A stretch of DNA of 64,000 bases from the NCBI GenBank assembly GCA_022496805.1, contig CM040090.1, positions 9,790,001 to 9,854,000 of the forward strand, in the 5' to 3' direction. The position numbers and the translations under genes were made by a program. Under the pieces are notes generated by a model. It did no database searches. It saw only the letters and a list, made by a program, of their open reading frames with translations, and had not been told where the DNA came from. This DNA comes from Pohlia nutans. Taxonomy: Eukaryota > Streptophyta > Bryopsida > Bryales > Mniaceae. Of the stretch, positions 47,960 to 58,872 are shown piece by piece. Position 1 is the stretch's first letter; each line of letters opens with the position of its first letter.

Positions 47960-48401
47960 ATGGACGGAAGTTTAAGTTCCGGAGTTCCTGGTGCTGATCC
48001 GTTACCATTGACATGCCTGATCTGCTTCCGCACGCCTACGAACTCTGGCAACGTTCTGCGGTCACTTGTTTTGTTGGCCATGCCTGTACCGATCATGGCC
48101 TCAGGGCTCCATGGAAGACCAAGCAAAGCCATGCCCTATTTGTCAAATGATGTTGATGGAAGGCATCAACGTCATTCCCATCTATGGGAGCGAGCGGCCA
48201 TCGAGAACATCGAGTGATGGAATTGTCGCAAATTCCGACACCAACGATGTCCCACGACGCCCCAATCTGCCACCGCGGATTACTCCTCGAGCTGCGCCTG
48301 CTCGTCCTGTACTTGCGAGAAGCTCCCAGGTACCGGCTCGGTATGTGATCGAGCGCACTCTGGCATTTTCGAAGTTACAGCAAGAAATACAGAAACAATG
48401 A
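47960..48401 (+). pseudogene. RMA-like RING-finger pseudogene
   Basis: Relative of the RING genes in the palindrome. It starts MDGSLSSG and gives the first zinc-binding pair as TCLICFRTPTN. The next part, CGHLFCWPCLYRSWPQ, then PCPICQMML, NVIPIYGSE and DVPRRPN, lies in a different frame. The frame break is at about 48,052-48,057, between the first CxxC and the CGH box, so the RING finger cannot be translated whole. A short undetected intron is not excluded but no splice sites fit. The C-terminal half is Pro/Ala/Arg-rich and ends near 48,401 with FSKLQQEIQKQ. Confidence 0.7.
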
Positions 48402-48790
48402 TAAAAGATGCAATAAGAATGAAATATTCTTCCTCAAAATGAAAATATGATACAAAGACAGTCACAATCTGTACAATAACAGTGTAAAATTCTCACTCAA
48501 AATGAGCATGGATGATTATACAGGCCCCGTGGAAATGATTGTAGGAGAAAAAAATACAACGGATGGGGACAAAGTATTCGAGAGCAGCAAGAAATTCTCT
48601 CTGAAGATGAAGATATGGATGATTATACAGGCCCGGTGGAACCGTGAAGCCCTAATACTACGTGGACTGGTTTGGATCCGAAAATTACATTTCTATGGAA
48701 AGGCATTCATTCATCTTTTGCAGAGGTATCTATTCACCTTTGCCAATTCAGCCACACTGGACAGGTATCTATCTACTTCTGGCTCCAGGT
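48402..48790. other. intergenic with a short direct repeat
   Basis: A phrase of about 25 bp, ATGGATGATTATACAGGCCC followed by (C/G)GTGGAA, occurs at about 48,508 and 48,615. Two AAGAAATTCTC- or AAAATTCTCAC-like phrases lie before them. It would include the 3' UTR of the minus-strand iron permease. No gene. Confidence 0.4.
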
Positions 48791-50278
48791 CTAGTGGAAG
48801 GTCTTGAGATGATCTTGGCCTTGCCGAACCATATCAGCAGCATCGGCTTCCGAGACGGCCCGCTTCCGCTTTACGTAGTTCTTGAGGCCAGGAACCTTGA
48901 GACAGGCATTCATGAGCGGCTTCTTCAGCGGCAGCGAGCCTGTCCGCTCCTCATAGAGCATGCAGATGATGCAGAAGATGATGAAAATCCAGTACACGTT
49001 GTACGCGATGACCGAGCCGTACGTCGCCGAGTTCTGCCAGCCGAGAATCGAATTGAAGATATCCCACCCGTTGGACGTCTCCGGGTTGCAGCAGTTCACG
49101 TGCCAAACGGATTGCGAGATGTCGTACGAGCCCGGCCCACTGCCCGATTCCGCGACATCGCTTCCCACCTTCTGCGCGAATTGGTGGAACTGGATCTTCC
49201 AGACGCCCTTGGAGAACATGCCTGCCGCGATCAGGTAGAGAACGCTTGTCGAGGCGATCAGGAAGAGCTGGATTGAGAGGACGTTTCCTCCGCGGTAGAT
49301 CAAGTAGCCGATGAGTAGACCTGCGAGAATGTTGCAGCGGTTATTTTAGTGGTGACAATGGGACTCAATGTGTATCCAGCTGCTCGTAATTTTCTAACAA
49401 TAGGAGTCAAACATAGTGAAATAGGCATGTACTTCACAAAATCTCTCAAATTCTGCCCGTGCCTGCCCGGAGACCCAAAAAGCTCAGATACCCGTAGAAT
49501 AATTCATATGTGTTGAATTCCCCATGTCAAGAGGAGAGGAGTTGCGAAACATCCGAATACTTATGAATTTAAAGGAAAATGACAAAACATGTGACATCCA
49601 TGTAGACGTGTATTTCAGACTTATGCGACACAGATTTCACATCTGGTTTGACTCCCCCTCATTATTAAGGTTCTAAATTCACCCCCAAAAAGTAAAATAA
49701 ATACCTGCGAGAATGCCCGTGCAGACTGGAAGTGGAAACGCGGTCGCCTTCAGGCCCAGAGACACGCCACCCACAAACACGACGCCCTCAACGCCTTCGC
49801 GCAGCGTGGTGATGAACGGAAGGATGAACATGGCGTATCTTCGCGTCAAGGCGCCCAGCTTGCCGCCGACATTGTGGTGCTTGGCGTTGTCCTTCAGAGA
49901 CTGCGCAATCTTGAGCCTCCATTTCTCCTTGGTCTTGTTGATTCGCAGCAGGGCCAGGCCCATAATGGTGATGATGAAGGTCGCAACGAGGTAGAAGATC
50001 CCCTCCCAGAGATCCTCCGACTTCGCCCAGAGGTTTCTACCCAATCCATAGAAGACCCCGATGAAAACGCCACCGATGATCAGGCACAATGCGATGCCGC
50101 TCAGAGACCCCGCCCACACCTGGCGTCGCAGCCGATTGTAGACCTTCTGGTCTTGGTCGGGCTGGCCCAAGCATTGCCTCAGGAAGGACAACAGCACGGA
50201 GACAATAATGACCGCCTCGAGAACCTCCCGAAAGACAATGAAAAACACCTGCACTGCAAATACGTCTGCCCCTGCCAT
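48791..50278 (-). CDS. FTR1: fungal-type high-affinity iron permease Ftr1
   Basis: Plasma-membrane Fe(III) permease that works as a complex with a Fet3 ferroxidase. Two exons (50278-49705 and 49320-48791) encode 367 residues, close to fungal Ftr1. The start at MAGADVFAVQVFF is chosen because it aligns with the fungal N-terminus; an in-frame Met lies 19 codons upstream (50,335). About seven membrane segments are visible. The two iron-binding R-E-x-x-E motifs are present: FREVLEA in the first helix and LREGVEG in the fourth. SEDLWEGIFYLVAT, the SRRYAMFILPFIT-like stretch (TRRYAMFILPFIT) and VNCCNPETSNGWDIFN match fungal Ftr1 closely. The single intron (49,704-49,321) is bounded by a 13-bp direct repeat. 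The gene is divergent from FET3 with 2.1 kb between, as in fungal FET3/FTR1 clusters. I infer transfer from a fungus; ancient retention is the alternative. Confidence 0.92.
49319..49715 (-). repeat. 13-bp direct repeat bounding the FTR1 intron
   Basis: ACCTGCGAGAATG occurs at 49,319-49,331 and 49,703-49,715 (plus strand), exactly at the two splice junctions. On the coding strand both read CATTCTCGCAG/GT. Splicing removes exactly one repeat unit plus the DNA between (384 bp). This is what an intron created by insertion or tandem duplication around a CAG/GT proto-splice site would look like. Confidence 0.85.
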
Positions 50279-50389
50279 GGTGACTGCAGAACTGAAGTGT
50301 GGGGTGGGACGACTGAAAGATCGCGTGTAAGACAATAATTACCGCCTCCAGACTGAGGACTCTATGAATTGATTCGGGAACCACGGCAC

Positions 50390-50790
50390 GGCCCTCTCCA
50401 CCCGTGAGGAGTCAAGCGCTGCAGCCCACACGCCCAATCTCGTCCGGATCCCCCGGGCTGTCGCTCTCCACCCGCTGGCCCGCGGACTGCACGCGCTGGC
50501 CCGCAGACTGCACGCGCTGGCCGGCAGACTGCACACGCTGGCCCTCGATTCAGCTCTAGAACTGTGGTGGAGCCTTTTACAGCGGCACTCGCCCAGCACG
50601 AGCTCTCCGCCCGGTGGCCCGCGGACTACACACGCCAGCAAGCGCCTCTTGCCTCGATGGATGGCCCCGCGGATTGCACACGCCTGCTCGTGCCTCTCTC
50701 GACTCCATCTGTAGTGGCAGCGTGCTTAGAGCGAGCCCACCGCAAGGCGACGGGTGGAGTGAGGATGCTCTTAGCACAGCTAACCAGCTA
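50390..50790. repeat. GC-rich tandem repeats upstream of FTR1
   Basis: A 21-bp unit of the type CTGGCCCGCGGACTGCACGCG is repeated about three and a half times at 50,474-50,545. Related single units occur near 50,614 and 50,665. The GC content is far above the surroundings. Open frames here are repeat translations. Confidence 0.7.
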
Positions 50791-50840
50791 AGTGGAGTAA
50801 TAATTATCTACGATTTGTGCACTGATATGTGCCGCGATAT

Positions 50841-51058
50841 TTATCTAGGCTCCTTTATCTATATTTGCAATGGGATTTATCTCCCTTGTGCACTGAGAAT
50901 TATCTCTAATTTCTGCACTGATATTTATCTATACCTTCACTGAATTTTATGTTGATCTCTGTATACTGATAACTATCTATGATTTGTGCACTGTCTGCAG
51001 TGAGATTTATCCGCATTTGTGCACTGATAATCATCCGTCTCTGCACTGATATTTATCT
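50841..51058. promoter_or_regulatory. cluster of GATA motifs between FTR1 and FET3
   Basis: Eight GATA sites lie in 218 bp. Six are TTATCT (that is AGATAA on the other strand) at 50,841, 50,855, 50,877, 50,900, 50,925 and 51,053, and two are TGATAA at 50,967 and 51,025. They are embedded in loosely repeated units of the type TGCACTGATATTTATCTATA. In fungi, iron-responsive GATA repressors bind such sites in FTR1/FET3 promoters. The sites here may equally be a by-product of repeat expansion. Confidence 0.45.
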
Positions 51059-51135
51059 ATACCTGTGCACAGATGACTGTCTATATCTGCACTGATGTTT
51101 ATGTACATGTGTGCACTGACAATGATCTATGACGG

Positions 51136-52385
51136 GCTGACTTGATGTTCAGATGAAAGTTCTATTTACAGATTAATTGTTCAAAATTTAAGTTTATTAA
51201 TTTATTTAATGCAGTTACTAAGTTCTTAAACATATTTATATAATGCTTTTTCTCAGCCAACTGCATGTTTTTAAAAGTATTTTTAAAATGAAACACACAA
51301 GCATCTAAATAATATTTTAAAAATTAGTTTACTTGATGAAGGTAAAAATATTATATAAATCAAAACAAATACGACTATGAAATAAATGTGATACTAGAGT
51401 TATTTGTAAAGTCCCTCAAAACTTGAGTTTTTGACCTGTAATTTGGAAAGGACAGGATCAGCATGATCTCACTGTAGACCCATAATAGAACACTGGATAG
51501 ATTGAAATTTTTATTCATAAAAATTTGAAGGGAGGGAGAAGAATTGGGTAGTGGGGTGGGACCGTGAGGAGGAGTGGTGTCAGAATGCTCTGGTCCATGA
51601 AAAAAGGAGGACAAAAGACTGGATGCCTTTACAAATAACTCTGTATCCAGCTCAGACTGTCTGAAACGGAAAGGACAGTAGTTAGGTAGGCATCCGCATC
51701 AAGAGCATTTGCACCAACAAGGGTATTATTTTACTTTTTTAGCAATAATTTTACAGTATCTTTTAAAAACATGGGAGGTGTATGCTCTCACCGCAGCAGC
51801 ATCTAAACAGAGGACAGAAAATTGAAGTAGCAGGTGGCACACCGCAAAAAACGAAACTGACCTTCTCCTCCAAATAATAACGAAACGCTTGGATAAACTT
51901 CGGCCCGTACGATGATTCCGACCTCCTTCCTCTGTTTGCACTTGGTGCTTGTTGGAAAATATCAAAAGCGCCCCTTACACTGCTTGCTAAAATAGAAATC
52001 TGCCTGTGGCCCGTATACTGTAAGCCCGCGAAGCATTTAGAAACGATTTAAGGGCCGGTGGCGGTAGTACGACCTTCTAATTCCATGGTAAAAGAAATTC
52101 CAGCCAGCATGATTCCGCTACCAGCCCGAGCCACCGATGGAGCGCTCGCTGCTCGTCGACAGGGGAATTCGTCGAACGCTTTACTGCCCCGTTCTCGCAA
52201 TCCTCGACGCCGAGTTTGAGCACTAGCGGAGTCAATTTTCTGATCGAACTCGACGTTACTGTTGTTTCTTACACAGAATCTAGGTAGCCCAGCTATCAAC
52301 TAAAGTTGAGAAGCGGTCCCGTAGAAACAAAATCCTAGTCGAATTCGGCGCATTCCAGCGTTTCTCCTCCCGACATCACCACGAG
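51136..52385. promoter_or_regulatory. upstream region of FET3
   Basis: AT-rich to about 51,600, then rising in GC toward the FET3 start at 52,386. It contains no supported gene. It presumably holds the FET3 promoter and 5' leader, and shares the divergent intergenic region with FTR1. Confidence 0.4.
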
Positions 52386-54194
52386 ATGGCGTCGTGGCCT
52401 CGGGGTTCTCTCCTGAGGGCAGTGACCCTGCTGCTGCTCTGCGGGTGGTGCGCGGCGAAGACAGTCACGTACGATTTCAACGTGAGTTGGGTCACCGGCA
52501 ACCCCGATGGCCACACGGAGAGGAAGGTCGTGGGCATAAACGGTCGGTGGCCGCTGCCCGTCATCGAGGTGGACAAGGGCGACCGGTTGGTGGTCAACGT
52601 GCACAACGGGCTGGACCGAAATGCCGCCATCCATTTTCACGGCATGTACCAGAACGGAACCAACTACATGGACGGGGCGAACATGGTCACCCAGTGTCCA
52701 ATTCCGCCGGGAGCGGACTTCACCTACAATTTCACGGTGGCGCAAAACGGGACGTACTGGTACCACTGCCACACCGATTTCTGCTACCCGGATGGCTATC
52801 GCCAGGCCCTGCTCGTCCACGACACCAACGCGTATTTCCAGAATCAGTACGACGAGGAGATGGTCGTGACCGTAAGCGACTGGTACCACGAGCTGGTCGA
52901 GGGCATCGCGCCGCACTTCTTGTCGCTGTACAACCCTACCGGTGCGGAGCCGATTCCCAACGCCTTCCTGTTCAACGACACGCAGAACGTAAGTATTCCG
53001 GTCAAGCCGAACACGACATACTTGCTGAGGCTTCTCAACATCGGAGCATTTGTGTCACAATACTTTTACATTGAAGACCACAAGTTCACCATCGTGGAGG
53101 TCGATGGCGTGTACACGGAGCCGACCGAAGCGGATTTGCTCTACATTGCGGCTGCTCAGCGGTACGCGGTACTCCTTACGACTAAGAACTCGACAGAGCA
53201 GAATTATAAGATTGTCACTGTGGCAGACTCGGAGCTTCTCGACGGGATTCCATCTCAATTGCAGCTGAATAACACCAATTGGTTGGAGTACAACGCAGCC
53301 GCACCACACGACCAAGCAGAGATGACTGTCGCCACGTCCTCGGATCTCGTTCCCTTCGATGACTTCTCGCTTGTCCCACACGACCGAATGCCGCTGCTGC
53401 CGGATCCGGACTACGAGATCACCGTGGACGTGAACATGGAAATCTTGAAGGATGGCAAGGGCTATGCTCTCCTAAACAACATCAGCTACACGACGCCCAA
53501 AGTGCCTACTATCTTTTCCGTCTTGTCGGCCGGCAATTTGTCCACCAATGCCAAGGTCTACGGGGACTACACGCACTCGTTCGTCCTCAATCACAATGAT
53601 GTTGTCCAGATCGTTCTCAACAACAACGATGGGGGCTCTCACCCTTTCCATCTGCACGGGCACAACTTCCAAGTCCTCGAGCGAGTTCCTTCCTACGGAG
53701 AGCACTTCTACGACTACGCAGACAGCGACCCCCTGCCATTTGATCCCAGCAATCACACCGCTTTCCGTGCCGTCCCAATGAGAAGAGACGTCGTGGTGCT
53801 CCCACCAGGAGGTTACTACGTCATCCGCTTCGTAGCAGACAACCCTGGCGTGTGGTTTTTCCACTGCCACATCGACTGGCATTTGTCGCAAGGGCTTGGA
53901 ATGCTCCTGATCGAAGCTCCCACACAAATGCAAGAAATTTATGGATCCGCAGCCATCCCCAAGGACCACTACGACGTATGCCGGGCCGCAGATGTGCCGT
54001 TCGTTGGCAACGCAGCTGGCAACACGATGGACTTCCTCAACCTGGCTGGCGAAGACAAGCAGCAGCCGTTTCTCCCGAGTGGTTTCACTACCCGTGGTGT
54101 TGTGGCTCTCGTCTTGTCATGCGTGAATGGTTTCCTAGGTGTGAGTTTCATCGCCCTCTACGGCTTGACTGACCCTACCTTCCGCTCGAAGTGA
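52386..54194 (+). CDS. FET3: Fet3-type multicopper ferroxidase
   Basis: A single intronless frame of 602 residues, close to fungal Fet3. The enzyme oxidises Fe(II) to Fe(III) on the cell surface with four copper ions and passes the iron to Ftr1. A signal peptide (residues about 7-24) precedes three cupredoxin domains. The copper ligands are present: HFHG (about 80), WYHCHTD (about 125), HPFHLHGH (about 420) and FFHCHIDWHL near the end. The GAEPIP Glu, known in yeast Fet3 as an iron-binding/electron-transfer residue, is kept (YNPTGAEPIPNAF), and FDPSNHTAF sits where Fet3 has its second acidic site. A C-terminal membrane helix (GVVALVLSCVNGFLGVSFIA) is placed as in fungal Fet3. Plant laccases lack this anchor. 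Coding GC is visibly higher than in neighbouring genes. The lack of introns beside intron-rich plant genes supports horizontal acquisition. Confidence 0.94.
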   Translation: MASWPRGSLLRAVTLLLLCGWCAAKTVTYDFNVSWVTGNPDGHTERKVVGINGRWPLPVIEVDKGDRLVVNVHNGLDRNAAIHFHGMYQNGTNYMDGANMVTQCPIPPGADFTYNFTVAQNGTYWYHCHTDFCYPDGYRQALLVHDTNAYFQNQYDEEMVVTVSDWYHELVEGIAPHFLSLYNPTGAEPIPNAFLFNDTQNVSIPVKPNTTYLLRLLNIGAFVSQYFYIEDHKFTIVEVDGVYTEPTEADLLYIAAAQRYAVLLTTKNSTEQNYKIVTVADSELLDGIPSQLQLNNTNWLEYNAAAPHDQAEMTVATSSDLVPFDDFSLVPHDRMPLLPDPDYEITVDVNMEILKDGKGYALLNNISYTTPKVPTIFSVLSAGNLSTNAKVYGDYTHSFVLNHNDVVQIVLNNNDGGSHPFHLHGHNFQVLERVPSYGEHFYDYADSDPLPFDPSNHTAFRAVPMRRDVVVLPPGGYYVIRFVADNPGVWFFHCHIDWHLSQGLGMLLIEAPTQMQEIYGSAAIPKDHYDVCRAADVPFVGNAAGNTMDFLNLAGEDKQQPFLPSGFTTRGVVALVLSCVNGFLGVSFIALYGLTDPTFRSK

Positions 54195-54998
54195 TTGTAG
54201 TAGTAGTTTTATCAGGATAGCACATAAACCCACAATTTCTTCGTTTCATCGCTTACAACTTGAGTGATCCTAACTTCGGCGTGAAGTGCTTGTATCATTT
54301 TAATCATACGTTGCTATCTTTATTGCCTGTTGTACATGTGATGTTATTCCTCGTCCAAATACACTATCTGAAATGGGACCAACTTCGTGCATCCTAGCAG
54401 AAGAGTCAGGCCGAAGAGGAGTGCGAGCATCGATGCACTGTTGATTATGCGGTAGTGCATTTCTATAGAGTCTCCCTTCTGAACACGCATCCTGAATTTT
54501 CGAATATATTTAGGGGTTTGCTAGATTTAGGGTTATAAAAAGAGTGAAAAAAATTCATGTAATTCTTTACATCAAAAGTCGACCTGCAAAGGCACATGAT
54601 GATGCAGATCACCTTGGAGAAGTGCTGCCCAATGTGTTTATATAACACGTGTTGCTTGAAATTCTACTCCTCTCTAAATTGCACAGTTGAGAATTCAAAT
54701 ACACTACACAAGCGTTTCAGACAACCTTCTCATTCCAACACTTCCCTCGTCACTTTGCCATTCATGTGTTACGGAGTAATGCAGAGGTTCACAATCCTCT
54801 GGTCAACTCCAAGTGAGTACAAAAAGGATCTATAACGGACTTCGTAAATTTTTATGAATATCCCCTTTCATCACAGTCTTGTTGATTGATGTGAACCAAT
54901 GGGTGTGAACTATATAAATGTTAACTAGCCAAAGAGTGTATGATGAAGGCCTTTTAGAATTGTCATAGAACAGAAGAATGCATAGAATTAGGAGGGCT
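54195..54998. other. intergenic, 3' of FET3
   Basis: Contains the 3' UTR of FET3. A phrase near 54,330-54,390 (GTGATGTTATTCC, GGGACCAACTTC) loosely resembles the repeat in intron 3 of the SDP1-like genes. No supported gene. Confidence 0.35.
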
Positions 54999-56409
54999 TC
55001 AAAATGTTACCGATCCTGGAAGTACTCTCCACGACCCATCCATTGATGCGAAGTACGATCGAGTGAAAGCCGATGGGTTGGTCGACGTAAACGACTTCAT
55101 CAAAGGATCCAGCTCCCTCTGGGAACAAATGGAATGCATTGTATCCACACTGCCCAGGTCCGTAGACGCTGCCACTCTACAAACACAGACATTCAAGTGT
55201 AAAGTGGTTGATCAGTACGCAACACTGAAATTTAAACGAGGGTTCTTGTAAAATTAGAACTTGTAGACTAAATTACACAGAAAACCTTTTCACTGAGATT
55301 TTTGGAGCTTTATGTACCAGTGGTAAGGACTTTCGGTACACTATAGGGAGACTTCCCTGTATATCTTGCACAGGATTATCATTCTCTACGATGTTGTCTA
55401 AACGCTCCTGGAAAGTACGTGTCAACTTAATTATGTTGAAAATCCTGTTGTAACTAAAGCCTCACTTGAGGCTTCATCACATAAGAGGTAACTAGAAATA
55501 TGCTGGAGCTAGCACTAAATCGTCAGACTTCAAGCAAGTGTCTATTAAGTGTCAACGCATTTGAACCCTAGTTAATACTAGTGCACGTCAAACCACCTGT
55601 AGATCGAAATGAACAAACATTGAAACAGCAGAAGCATTATTTGGGAGGGTTTAAACAACATTGGGCTAATTAACGTACCTGACATAACCCCGTCTGTAAT
55701 CGAGATTCATGCTCGTGCAGGGGTGATGCCATTTTCGGGCGCAGGACAAAACGTGTTGTTCTTCACGGTCGTGCAGGTGAGGCCCTCTAAATCCCCCAGC
55801 AAAGGCTTACAAACACTGTGGGAGCAGTTGGAAGGGTTGCAAGTTGCCAGCAATTCTGCAGAGACGGTACAAATGAGCCCATTAATGAATTTCACACTGG
55901 TCAGATACTATTAATACTCTGGTGTATGGCAATCAGTATAAACCTACGTTAAGACTGTTAAAATGGCAGATTTCAGTGCAAGTGGCACAGATCTCAACTT
56001 CTCAGTTCTCACCTGAACCTTCAAATCTGCAAAAGTCCTAGTGTCAGGGCTCTGGGCACTTGAACCCCATAACTTTGTCCTCTGAAACGTAGCTGCCATG
56101 GTAACGAATATGACCATTATTTAGACTCTGCCTTCTCATTCATCAACATCCAGTTGACTGACCACTAGAGAAGTGGCCGACTGACACGAGTACTTCAGAG
56201 ATGGCCCAAGAGGAACGGAAATATATAATACCACATCTGCGATTGTAGTTGATGGAAGCTTGATTCGATAGCTCCACCACCTGGGCTTCCTTTGAATCCA
56301 AGTAATCCCCTCCTTCAACTCCAACAATTACAGCGGAGAACCCCACCAGCACGATGCAGCAGAGCAGAAGCGAATCCCAGCAAAATCTACTCATTCTTCT
56401 ATTCTCCAA
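54999..56409 (-). CDS. possible small secreted protein, structure uncertain
   Basis: On the minus strand an open segment starting at 56,409 (or at 56,394, MSRFCW) encodes a convincing signal peptide with core LLLCCIVLVGFSAVIVG, followed by about 30 polar residues. Further segments could continue it. One is a cysteine-containing stretch near 55,900-55,740 (CNPSNCSHSVCKP) with a good GTACGT donor at about 55,674. Another is a segment from about 55,157 to 55,000 preceded by a CTGGGCAG acceptor, reading either CGYNAFHLFPEGAGSF or VDTMHSICSQRELDP depending on frame. I cannot decide which junctions are used and recognise no family. Confidence 0.3.
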
Positions 56410-58597
56410 AAGAAATTTATTGTTACATCAAATGATGCTGATGTCGAAGCACAAGCCCCAATAGACTCGATCGACCCTAGGACTAACGTTACACAGAGAA
56501 GCTGTATATGCAAGGTGGGAAGGTGAGACAGGGAAATAAAGTACAAATCCCCTGCGTGATGATGACAGGGGCTTGCATACAGTTTCCCTGCTGTTCTCAT
56601 TCTTACCCCAGAGATCGAGGAATTGAATCCTATAAATTCCCTGTGAGCTGATTTCTACACTGACTTTAACGTAAGGAGATTGCAAATAACCAACTCGAGT
56701 GAATGGATGGTACGTTTGAGCAAGGCAGAAGGGTGTGCAGTTCCACATTTTTTAATGCTCCCGGAATGCTTGAAGAGCATGGAGGTTTTCGTAAATTTAC
56801 TTCTACTGCTTAAAAATACAGAGATCGATGCTGTGTAACTGATGTTGTATTTGTACACAGATTCGACAGCTTGGATCATGGCAGCGCTTATCATGGCAGT
56901 ACCTATGACTCAAATTGCATTGTCATTGCTGTATCCATCTTCCGGATCCTCTCTATCAATCGTGGTAGGTCAAGGCCTTGGTTGGATGCTGGGTTGGTTG
57001 ATGCGGCGATTGCTTACAGCCAGGTATGTGTAAAGTTTTAATGACATGGCCAGTACTCATGCTGTTCATTAGATTGCCAGTCTCAACGATTCAAGCTGAT
57101 TCTCAAAGTTAAAATCGAAATCTGTAGAGGTAGTACCTTTTTGACAGTAGGAAAACTCCCAATTTAATGAACTTACATTTCCACAAGACTCTTTTAGTTC
57201 AAAATAATCTCTCGCCCCACAAATAGCATAATTTTGTTTAATTTCTGACTACTTATCAGCGCTAGCTTTCATACCGTGTAGGAACGCAAGTAATCAAGTA
57301 AAGGCACCAAAACCAATTGAGAAGGCTTCCTCTGAGGTAAATGCTCGTAACCTCCCTGAATAAGTCAGTCGTTGCACTATGAAACTGTCTTGAATTTTGT
57401 TTCATTGTGTTTGCAAATGTACGTTAATACATCATGTTGTTCTGTTCTGGTGTGCATTTACGTACTCGGCTTGTAGAGACTGGAAGTGGGATGGAGCTGG
57501 AACTGGGAGCTGTGCTTTGTATATTGCCGGCGAGGGAGCTGGTTGTTACTATTAGCACTGTTGGTTTTGCTGTCGCATTGGTCATGGACACACATGGGGC
57601 CAGTTCAAAAGAAATGGTGTCTGGTAGGGGCAACCACAGCCATCCTGTTTGTCACGGTTTTGAAGCTTCAAGCGAAATGGCGGAAGAGCAAAGAGGCGGA
57701 CATAGTGTCGCGCAGCAGATACTGGAGGAACTTAATGAGCACAGCCATCACGTACAACGAGTGGACTCATGCAGCCAGCATGCTCCACCTCGAGAGGGGT
57801 CGAAACGAAGAAGCCCAGCTCTACGACGAAGCCTACGTCCAGGGAAAGCTCCGGGAGCTTCAAGTGCGGCGCAAGCAAGGCACCACTGACGAGATTCTCT
57901 TCTTCTTGCGCGCCGATCTCATTCGGCACCTGGGCAACATGTGTAACCCGGAACTTCACAAGCACAGGGCCGAAGCTCCAGCGGTCATTCGTGACCACAT
58001 CAAAAAGTCAGGTATGTTTATTTAAAACACACTTTCGTTTCTTTTCCACGAAGGACCTCATGTGTTCTTTTTTCACCAAGGAGTTGACCTTGATTTTAAA
58101 ATGAAAAACTCAATTGATCATATTGTGAAACGTACACTTCAGATGGGACCAAATTTTATATCAGTGTTGATCGAAACATAAATAAATTTGTATAACGAGA
58201 AGTCCAACTCAAAACTGCTAAACAAAACATGAGACTTTTTGGTTTGATCAGTTGTGAATGGGACTATCCTATGTCCAGTTTATTGATTTAATTTCTATCA
58301 ACACATACAATGTTCTTCACTGATATAAAACTTGGCCCCCATTTGAATGTTATATATATGTATTTTTCAATCAAAGTAGTCATTTTAGAACCACGAATCC
58401 TTGGTCTATTAGGGGTTAAGGAACCGTGCAACAGTGAACAGTCTCCACTGAAACTATGTTATAGTTGTTTACATAATTCACTTGGAGTTGAAATTCATGA
58501 GCTTGTTGTGATTGCAGAGTCCACCTTCAAGCAGTATGCGAAATGGATGTAGAGGAGTTCACGCTGGAGGAGAAGCTGACGTTTTTGACTGAGACAC

Positions 58598-58872
58598 CAC
58601 TAGGAGCTTAAAGTGGATTCCCTGTGTGTTTCCGTGTGTATTCCCTCTATGAATTTCATTACACAGGGAACTTGTAAAGAGTCCACAGGAAAGAACAAAG
58701 ACACACAGGGAATATTGAGACACACAGGGAAAACTGAGTATTCCCTGTGTCTCATTTTTCCCTGTGTGTCTCAGTTTTCCCTGTGTGTCTTTGTTCTTCC
58801 CCTTTGTCTTTTTACAAATTCCCTGTGTATGTAGGGAAAACGTCACAGGGAATCGCATATGAGACCCTGGTG
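58598..58872. mobile_element. CACTA-type MITE in exon 4
   Basis: A 275-bp insertion. It starts CACTAGGAGC and ends CCCTGGTG (reversed CACCAGGG), and is flanked by the 3-bp duplication CAC (58,595-58,597 and 58,873-58,875); the uninterrupted sequence is seen in the first copy at 43,629. CACTA ends plus a 3-bp target duplication are the mark of En/Spm-type elements. Inside, the phrase TTCCCTGTGTGTCTCA and its complement recur about eight times, as subterminal repeats do in this group. Confidence 0.85.

Noticed and set aside
50390..50790. GC-rich repeats upstream of FTR1 as coding exons
   Set aside because: Open frames on both strands are built from 21-bp repeat units and change with frame; no similarity to the permease N-terminus, which starts cleanly at 50,278.
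52335..52916. 193-codon minus-strand frame at the start of FET3
   Set aside because: Antisense shadow of the ferroxidase reading frame; no promoter, splice or family support.
52394..53074. Overlapping 226-codon plus-strand frame in the FET3 gene
   Set aside because: Arg/Pro-rich translation of GC-rich codons in another frame. The Fet3 frame has all family motifs over 602 codons.
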